DNA of 64,000 nt from Pleurodeles waltl. Lineage: Eukaryota > Chordata > Amphibia > Caudata > Salamandridae. The position numbers were made by a program, and so were the translations under genes. Numbering within the stretch: position 1 is the first letter of the stretch; every line of letters begins with the position of its first letter. The stretch spans positions 352,030,027 through 352,094,026 of the forward strand of contig NC_090439.1 in the NCBI RefSeq assembly GCF_031143425.1. Direction: 5' to 3'. Below, one piece after another: positions 60,111 to 64,000 of the stretch. The notes under the pieces were generated by a model. The model was not told the DNA's origin. It worked only from the letters and a program-made list of their open reading frames with translations, and searched no databases.

Positions 60111-61150
60111 TATCAAATAGGGAACGTTGTTATGTTTTCTTTGGGGAAAGATTTGTTGTTCTTTTCAAAGGATAATGTAAATTTAAACACCAAGATAGGC
60201 CAGAGCAGTCTGTACACAGGGCTTTTTTTATTTAAAAGGGACAAGATGCATGGGTTCTGCCCATCTCTTTGGCCCGCCAGCACCTTTTGATAAACTGATG
60301 GGGTTTCTGTGGGGTAGAGCTTCCTCAGAAATATGCTGCTGCATGTACCTGGCAGTGCCATTCCCCACTGTTGAGTTCCACAGACTGACCTAATATTAAA
60401 TGCTAGCGTTATAGCAACATTTATAACAACTGTCTAATTTTCCTGCAAACATCGCATGTTTCAGATTACAGCCAGTCATTGCTTTAATTTTTTACTTCAT
60501 GAGATTGTGTTTGATGCTTTTAACATGAACACTTTTTCTGTGAGGAAGGACTTGCTGTTTCTGCAAAATCAGGATTGTTTAAAAAAACCTTCTTTTACTT
60601 TGAGTTACTAAATAGTTATAAGTGTGTGGGAGTTCCGCCACAGCCTAATTCCAGATTGATGCCTTCATTAAGAGACTGGAAGTTCTAGGACCGCCAGACT
60701 TGCGGTGGTGGTCGGGCCGCCGGCAATGTGGCGGTCCGACCACCACATTATGACTGTGGCGGAAGCGCCACGGTCCATCCGCCACCACCTTCACTTTTTT
60801 GCCGGCCAGCTGCCTGACGGTGCTGGTGGCCTTAATCTGCCAGGGCAGCGGTGTCTGTGTCCACCACCGCCATGCAAAGGCTGGCTGAGACAGGGTGCCG
60901 GGGGCCCCATGGGGGCCCCTGCACTGCCCATGCACTTGACATGGGCAGTGCAAGGGCCCCAATGGGCAGACCTGTTGCGCTTTTCACTGCCTGAATTGCA
61001 GGCAGTGAAAAGCGTGATGGGGGCTGTCACACCCAGCGCACTGCAACATTGCCGCTGGCTCGATGATGAGCTGGTGTCAATGTTGTGGGTAGTTTCCCAT
61101 CGGGCCAGAAGGCGGAAACTCTGTCTCCACATGCTGGCCCAGTGGGAAAC

Positions 61151-62032
61151 TGTCAAGCACACAGCGCCGCGGCGCGGCATGGCATTGGGGAACACCGCGG
61201 CCTGCGTGCAAGCCGCGGGGGAAGCCGCGGCTTGCAGACAGGCTGCTGGAGAAGCCGCGAGTCTGGCCAGGGGTCGCGGCACTCGCCGCGCCCCCTTCTT
61301 TCGTTTCTGCCGCAAGGGCAGACGTGGCAGGAGTTGAGACCCCGAGTGGGTCTCAGACCTGCCGTGCATAGCGCATTTAGTGCGCTTTACACTTTAACAT
61401 CAAAGAAACCTTCTTCTTCACCACTTACTGGTCAAAACAGGCAAAAGCCGGATACCTGCACATGGTGGTGTTTTTATGCATGCCTTTTCCCTTTCCCAGC
61501 ATGCTGCTCACTTCCTCTCTTCCCAGCATGCATTGTTTCTCTCTGTTTGGACGCATGTTCTTTATTCACTGTTATACTCTTTTCCCCAACCCAATCCAAG
61601 ATGGTGGTGTTTCTACTTTCTGTTTCCTACTTCCTGTATAGGGGTATATAAGGGGAATTCAGCTGCTTACTCATTGCGTTGCAACACTCCTTTGGTGGTA
61701 GTCACGCTCCGGCTGGTTTCCTCTTTTGGATCCAGTATTTCCTGACCTGTCTTCGTCTCCAGTTTTCCTGTACTCTCGGATCTTCAGTTCTAACGCCCTT
61801 GTTTCCTCCTTCCGTTTCAGGGAGTTCCTGTTGGAGGTTTTTTACCCTTTTGGGGTTTTTCCTCTGGGACTCCTTCTGGAGGGCACGGACTGTAGTGGCT
61901 TGCTATTGTTAAACAGCACCATGGCTACCGGAAGGGGTCGCCCCTACCTCGGCCAGAGCAGAACCTGCCGGAATCGGGGTCGTTCCCCAACCCTCATCAA
62001 CTTGGACGGTAAGCCCAGTGAAAACCGTGACA
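61151..62032 (+). mobile_element. solo LTR, 882 bp, with TATA box
   Basis: Starts TGTCAAGC, ends CCGTGACA, with exact GAAAC duplications at 61146-61150 and 62033-62037. The 61151-61350 part is very GC-rich (CCGCGG). A TATA box at 61645 and a C/T-rich downstream region fit a retroviral promoter, R and U5. An ATG near 61921 starts a short Arg/Gly-rich frame ending at a GTAAGC near 62009, possibly a leader peptide; not supported further. Confidence 0.82.
61645..61652 (+). promoter_or_regulatory. TATA box of the LTR promoter
   Basis: TATATAAG, about 490 bp from the LTR start, preceded by CCAATCC at about 61591. Confidence 0.6.
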
Positions 62033-62167
62033 GAAACTCATAATAAGGCCAGTGGACAGAAGACCCAACTGGTGGACTTCCGGCCTAACAAGTTTGGAAA
62101 CTCATAATGAGGTCATGAATCCACTCCCCTCGCTAGTTCAACTATTTGGTTTTCTACAGAAACCATT

Positions 62168-62705
62168 GGCCTCATTATGAGTCAGGTGGTCTTCAGACTG
62201 CCAGACCCAAGGTGGTGGTCGGACCCCGCAATCGTGGCAATCTGACTGCCACATTATGACCGTGGCAGAGCTGTCACTGTCTGACAGCCTAGCGGTCCCG
62301 GTGGTTGTAATCCGCCAGGGCTGCCCTGCAAGCAGCGCTTCCCTGGGGATTACGAGCCCCAACACTGCCAGCCTTTCCATGTTGGTTTCACCGTCATGGA
62401 AAGGCTGGAGTAATGGGAGTGTCGGGGGCCCCCCATGCACAGCCCCGTCATGCATTCCACTGTCCGAATTACTGGCAGTGGAATACGCGACGGGTGCTGC
62501 TGTACCCGCCGCACTGCCACATTGCAGTCTGCTCGATTACGAGCTGGCTCCAATGTTACGGCTGTTTCCCATTGGGCCGGCGGGCGGAAACACTGTTCCC
62601 GCCCGCCAGCCCAGCAGGAAACTCAAAATAGGGTCGGCGGGGTTTAGCCCGCAATGTCCGTCTAGTTGCAGTATGAGTTTGGCGGGTGGCGAATAATGAG
62701 GCCCC
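62168..62705. mobile_element. hairpin-chain Harbinger MITE
   Basis: Ends GGCCTCATTATGAGTC and, inverted, GGGGCCTCATTATTCGCC. Contains GGCGGGCGGAAACACTGTTC-type hairpin near 62578-62612. The target duplication is not clear. 62706-63040 has no supported feature apart from a T run at 62752. Confidence 0.75.
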
Positions 62706-63040
62706 ATGTCTTTGAAAACACTTGTGAGCATGATAATGTGTACTTGCACAGCTTTTTTTTTTTTTTAGGCAGAATTCTCTATCACCAATTTCTAACATTT
62801 GTTTGCATGGCACTTCTCTTATTTCTGGTTGGTCTGCCAAAATGTGGGATGTTTTTTGTTTTGTGGAAGTTTAAGCTCACGCAAGGAAATAAATTTAGTT
62901 TAAATTTCTTCTTATTCTTTGCAGTGAGCACATTATAGATATTGTGGTATGCTTGTTGTCAGGGTGTAATTTCGTGGACTTGCTTAAAATCCAAATAAAG
63001 GTTGTCCACACTAAAGGAAACTAAATATATCTGCTTGACA

Positions 63041-64000
63041 CTGTTATAGCCCCTCCAGACGGCCCAATCCGCAAAAGATACCACAGATCGTAGTTTTGGA
63101 AATATATTGGCCGCAGTTTATTGAGAGGTTAATTACAGCATGTCAGCCCTTCTTTTATGAGGGTCATAAATCAATCATAGTTTTAGCTGTTAAGGGCAAT
63201 AAATCATTATACCATTGATACATTTGTGTTACATGCTTTCCTTAACAACTTTCTCATTTAGACGATGATTCTTATGGCATGCCGTTTGCTCTTTGTTTTC
63301 AATCATTCTCCCACGTTGTCCGTCATTCTTTAACTAGGAGGGTACTCGTATTTTGGTTTTAGGCTTAGCTCGCTACCTTGTTTTGGTCCTTGTGTCCCGC
63401 TCTCCAGTGGACCCGGGCTGCGAGTGCCGTGTTACTGAGTAACTCCCCTGACTGCCTTACCCTGCCGTGAGGCATCCCAAGGTAAGTAGCCTTGCCACCC
63501 CGCGGCGCTGGGTGTGGCCTTTGTAGTTCTTTTATCCTTTCTTTCCGCCGCCTCCTTCCCTCTGTTTTCGTCCGACGACCGAGCCTGCGACGCTCTGGGT
63601 TCCTGCTGGTCTATAGGTGTGGGTGGGTGGGTGTTTCTCTCCTCCTGGCTGCCCGGTCACCTGCGTTGCCCAAGGTGCCGGGCAGCCCCCTTTTAAATGC
63701 CTTTGCCCACCCCCAGGGTGCCCCCCCCCTGCTGTTTGTTTTCAAAATTGCGCTCCCCCGATTGGTTATGCGCTTCTTCCTGTCCCCCCACCTCTTTCCG
63801 TTTCCGCCCTACGCGTTGGCCCTACGATGGGGCCGGAAGGCGAAGTGCAGGGGGGGGGCGATTTGGGGGGGGGTTGCCTTCGCCACCCTTTTTCTTTTTG
63901 TCTAGGGCGCCATGTTTTGGCGCGATTGCTATGCTCAGGGCCGCGGTTGGGTTTCCGCTCCGGCCACTCTGAGCTCCCGGTGGTCGCGGGCCTTCGCCCT
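63041..64000. mobile_element. CpG-rich LTR-like sequence, cut by the window edge
   Basis: TGTTATAGCCCCTCC at 63047 looks like an LTR start. From 63400 on the sequence becomes strongly C/G- and CpG-rich, with CCAAGGTAAGTAG at about 63477 as a possible splice donor. The frames across it are GC artefacts. It could equally be a CpG-island promoter of a neighbouring gene; the right end is needed to decide. Confidence 0.35.

Larger units (their letters stand above)
60662..62114. mobile_element. hairpin-chain Harbinger MITE split by a solo LTR
   Basis: Left end CCTTCATTAAGAG and inverted right end GACCTCATTATGAG; ATG on both sides may be the duplication. It contains the family hairpin GGGGCCCCTGCACTGCCC / GGGCAGTGCAAGGGCCCC near 60912-60962. 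Interrupted at 61150 by an LTR and resumes at 62038 with CTCATAATAAGG. Confidence 0.65.

Noticed and set aside
61085..61651. 188-residue frame
   Set aside because: Crosses the MITE-LTR junction at 61151 and follows GC-rich LTR sequence; no domain.
63492..63972. 137- and 91-residue frames
   Set aside because: Open because of high GC and few stops; no domain or start context.

Overview
This window looks like a gene-poor stretch of a giant vertebrate genome, most probably a salamander (newt-like). I infer that from its make-up: very long-LTR retrotransposons, PIF/Harbinger elements with GC-rich palindromic MITEs, a DIRS-type retroelement, a gamma/epsilon-type endogenous retrovirus (ERV) and many simple repeats. 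I find no complete host gene. The only hint of one is a candidate exon at 54568-54736. There is no prokaryotic feature, rRNA, tRNA gene or CRISPR array.

Region 1 (1-17186) is the 3' half of an old ERV on the + strand: integrase C-terminus, env leader and splice acceptor, broken env, polypurine tract, and a 3' LTR running TGTTAACG..CGCTAACA. Two younger insertions split it. A 9.75-kb minus-strand LTR retrotransposon (2115-11865, target duplication ACAGG) sits inside env. It has 3,085-bp LTRs but only a 2.9-kb interior coding a Gag with a SCAN-like capsid, a zinc knuckle and a retropepsin, then an ORF with six exact 11-residue Cys repeats, and no reverse transcriptase. Its 5' LTR carries a Harbinger MITE with TAA duplications; the 3' LTR shows the empty site. 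A related solo LTR (12790-15711, AAAGG) sits inside the ERV LTR.

Region 2 (17187-34716) holds a Penelope-like remnant, palindromic DNA-transposon derivatives, micro- and minisatellites, a decayed DIRS-like element (Gag zinc knuckle, RT with YLDD) truncated against a Harbinger MITE, and a 1.62-kb solo LTR (TCATC duplication).

Region 3 (34717-54234) is one large PIF/Harbinger transposon, 19.5 kb as it stands and about 14.9 kb without nested insertions. A DDE transposase gene on the minus strand lies between two different plus-strand Myb/SANT-like multi-exon genes. The intron of the first Myb gene holds a 152-bp tandem repeat array interrupted by a solo LTR and a MITE.

Region 4 (54235-64000) has a candidate orphan exon, a solo LTR containing a MITE, three more hairpin-chain MITEs, one of them split by an 882-bp solo LTR with a TATA box, a SINE-like fragment, and a CpG-rich LTR-like sequence running off the right edge.

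Relative ages follow from the nesting: ERV, then the long-LTR elements, then Harbinger MITEs. All retroviral and transposon genes seen here are broken.
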